Assembly (NCBI GenBank): GCA_948567375.1
Contig: OX419758.1
Coordinates: forward strand, 45,575,001 to 45,639,000
DNA from: Lunularia cruciata
Lineage: Eukaryota > Streptophyta > Marchantiopsida > Lunulariales > Lunulariaceae
Reading direction: 5' to 3'
DNA length: 64,000 bases
Part shown: positions 63,779 through 64,000 of the stretch, one piece after another
How positions within the stretch are numbered: the stretch's first letter is position 1
How the letters are laid out: each line of letters begins with the position of its first letter
Made by a program: the position numbers and the translations under genes
The notes under the pieces: generated by a model
Database searches by the model: none
The model's input: the letters and a program-made list of their open reading frames with translations, nothing else
Told to the model about the DNA's origin: nothing

Positions 63779-63794
63779 CATCGCGAAGAACCTT
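63703..63794 (+). other. Nuclear plastid DNA fragment: 16S rRNA
   Basis: About 92 bp match the conserved 900-980 region of bacterial/plastid 16S rRNA: GTACGTTCGCAAGAATGAAA, GGAATTGACGGGG, CACAAGCGGTGGAGCATGTG, TTTAATTCGATGC and GCGAAGAACCTT. The GTTCGCAAGAATGAAAC segment is the plastid form. One G is missing from the usual GGGGG run, and two bases differ near GATGCATCGC. It is far too short to be a working rRNA, so it is a NUPT-type insertion. Confidence 0.85.
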
Positions 63795-64000
63795 TTTGAA
63801 AGAAAAGAGATAGGGCTATTGAAAACACAGTCTCTATTACCAGCAAAGCTACAAGAACGACATCAATGAGTCACAAGTTGTGTACAATGTGATAGCTACC
63901 AATAAGTGAAGCCGATGCACCGCGTGCTTTTGCTTGAAAATAGAATATGTTAATGTGCCTTAAGACCGATATATTATGCTTCTTTATTCTTGCCTATGGT

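Larger units (their letters stand above)
63000..64000. other. Right-flank DNA beyond duplication
   Basis: AT-rich single-copy DNA with the tandem repeat and plastid fragment described separately. No gene recognised. Confidence 0.5.

Noticed and set aside
63572-63781. 69-codon minus-strand frame
   Set aside because: It is the antisense reading of the plastid 16S rRNA fragment.

Overview
This is nuclear DNA of a land plant. It holds plant-type phosphoenolpyruvate carboxylase (PEPC), a malectin-like/LRR receptor kinase, a PR-1 (CAP) protein and a plant homocysteine S-methyltransferase (HMT), with GT-AG introns and plant-style retroelements. A degenerate non-LTR element with a restriction-like endonuclease, a type uncommon in seed plants, hints at an early-diverging lineage (moss, liverwort or lycophyte). 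The species cannot be named from the sequence.

The dominant structure is a recent direct segmental duplication. Copy 1 runs from the left edge (its start is outside the window) to 24384. Copy 2 covers 37859-62999. Both copies carry, in order: receptor kinase (+), a dead copia element (-), PR-1 (+), HMT (-), a TIR element, and a dead RLE-type LINE (-). The copies are nearly identical apart from point changes and a few indels: 5 bp in the kinase gene, 16 bp in the copia element, an 83 bp tandem duplication, 56 bp in the PR-1 intron, 987 bp in HMT, and a 437 bp solo LTR. HMT is intact only in copy 2. The hinge exon of the kinase gene is in frame only in copy 1. PR-1 is intact in both.

The 13.5 kb between the copies holds a truncated Ty3/gypsy-like gag remnant that starts exactly at the end of homology (24385-25676), AT-rich and repeat-derived DNA (to about 28.7 kb), an LTR-like promoter with tandem repeats and a TATA box (28.7-29.1 kb), a presumed leader region, and an uninterrupted 983-codon PEPC reading frame (30921-33872). 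The 5' exons of the copy 2 kinase gene begin at 35947. Right of copy 2 (63000-64000) are a 145 bp tandem repeat and a fragment of about 92 bp of plastid-type 16S rRNA (a nuclear plastid insertion).

The four protein genes are not an operon or pathway. PEPC supplies oxaloacetate, HMT makes methionine from homocysteine, and PR-1 and the receptor kinase are secreted or surface proteins of defence/signalling type. Around them lies a nest of dead mobile elements. The most notable piece is a post-duplication solo LTR packed with heat-shock-element repeats.
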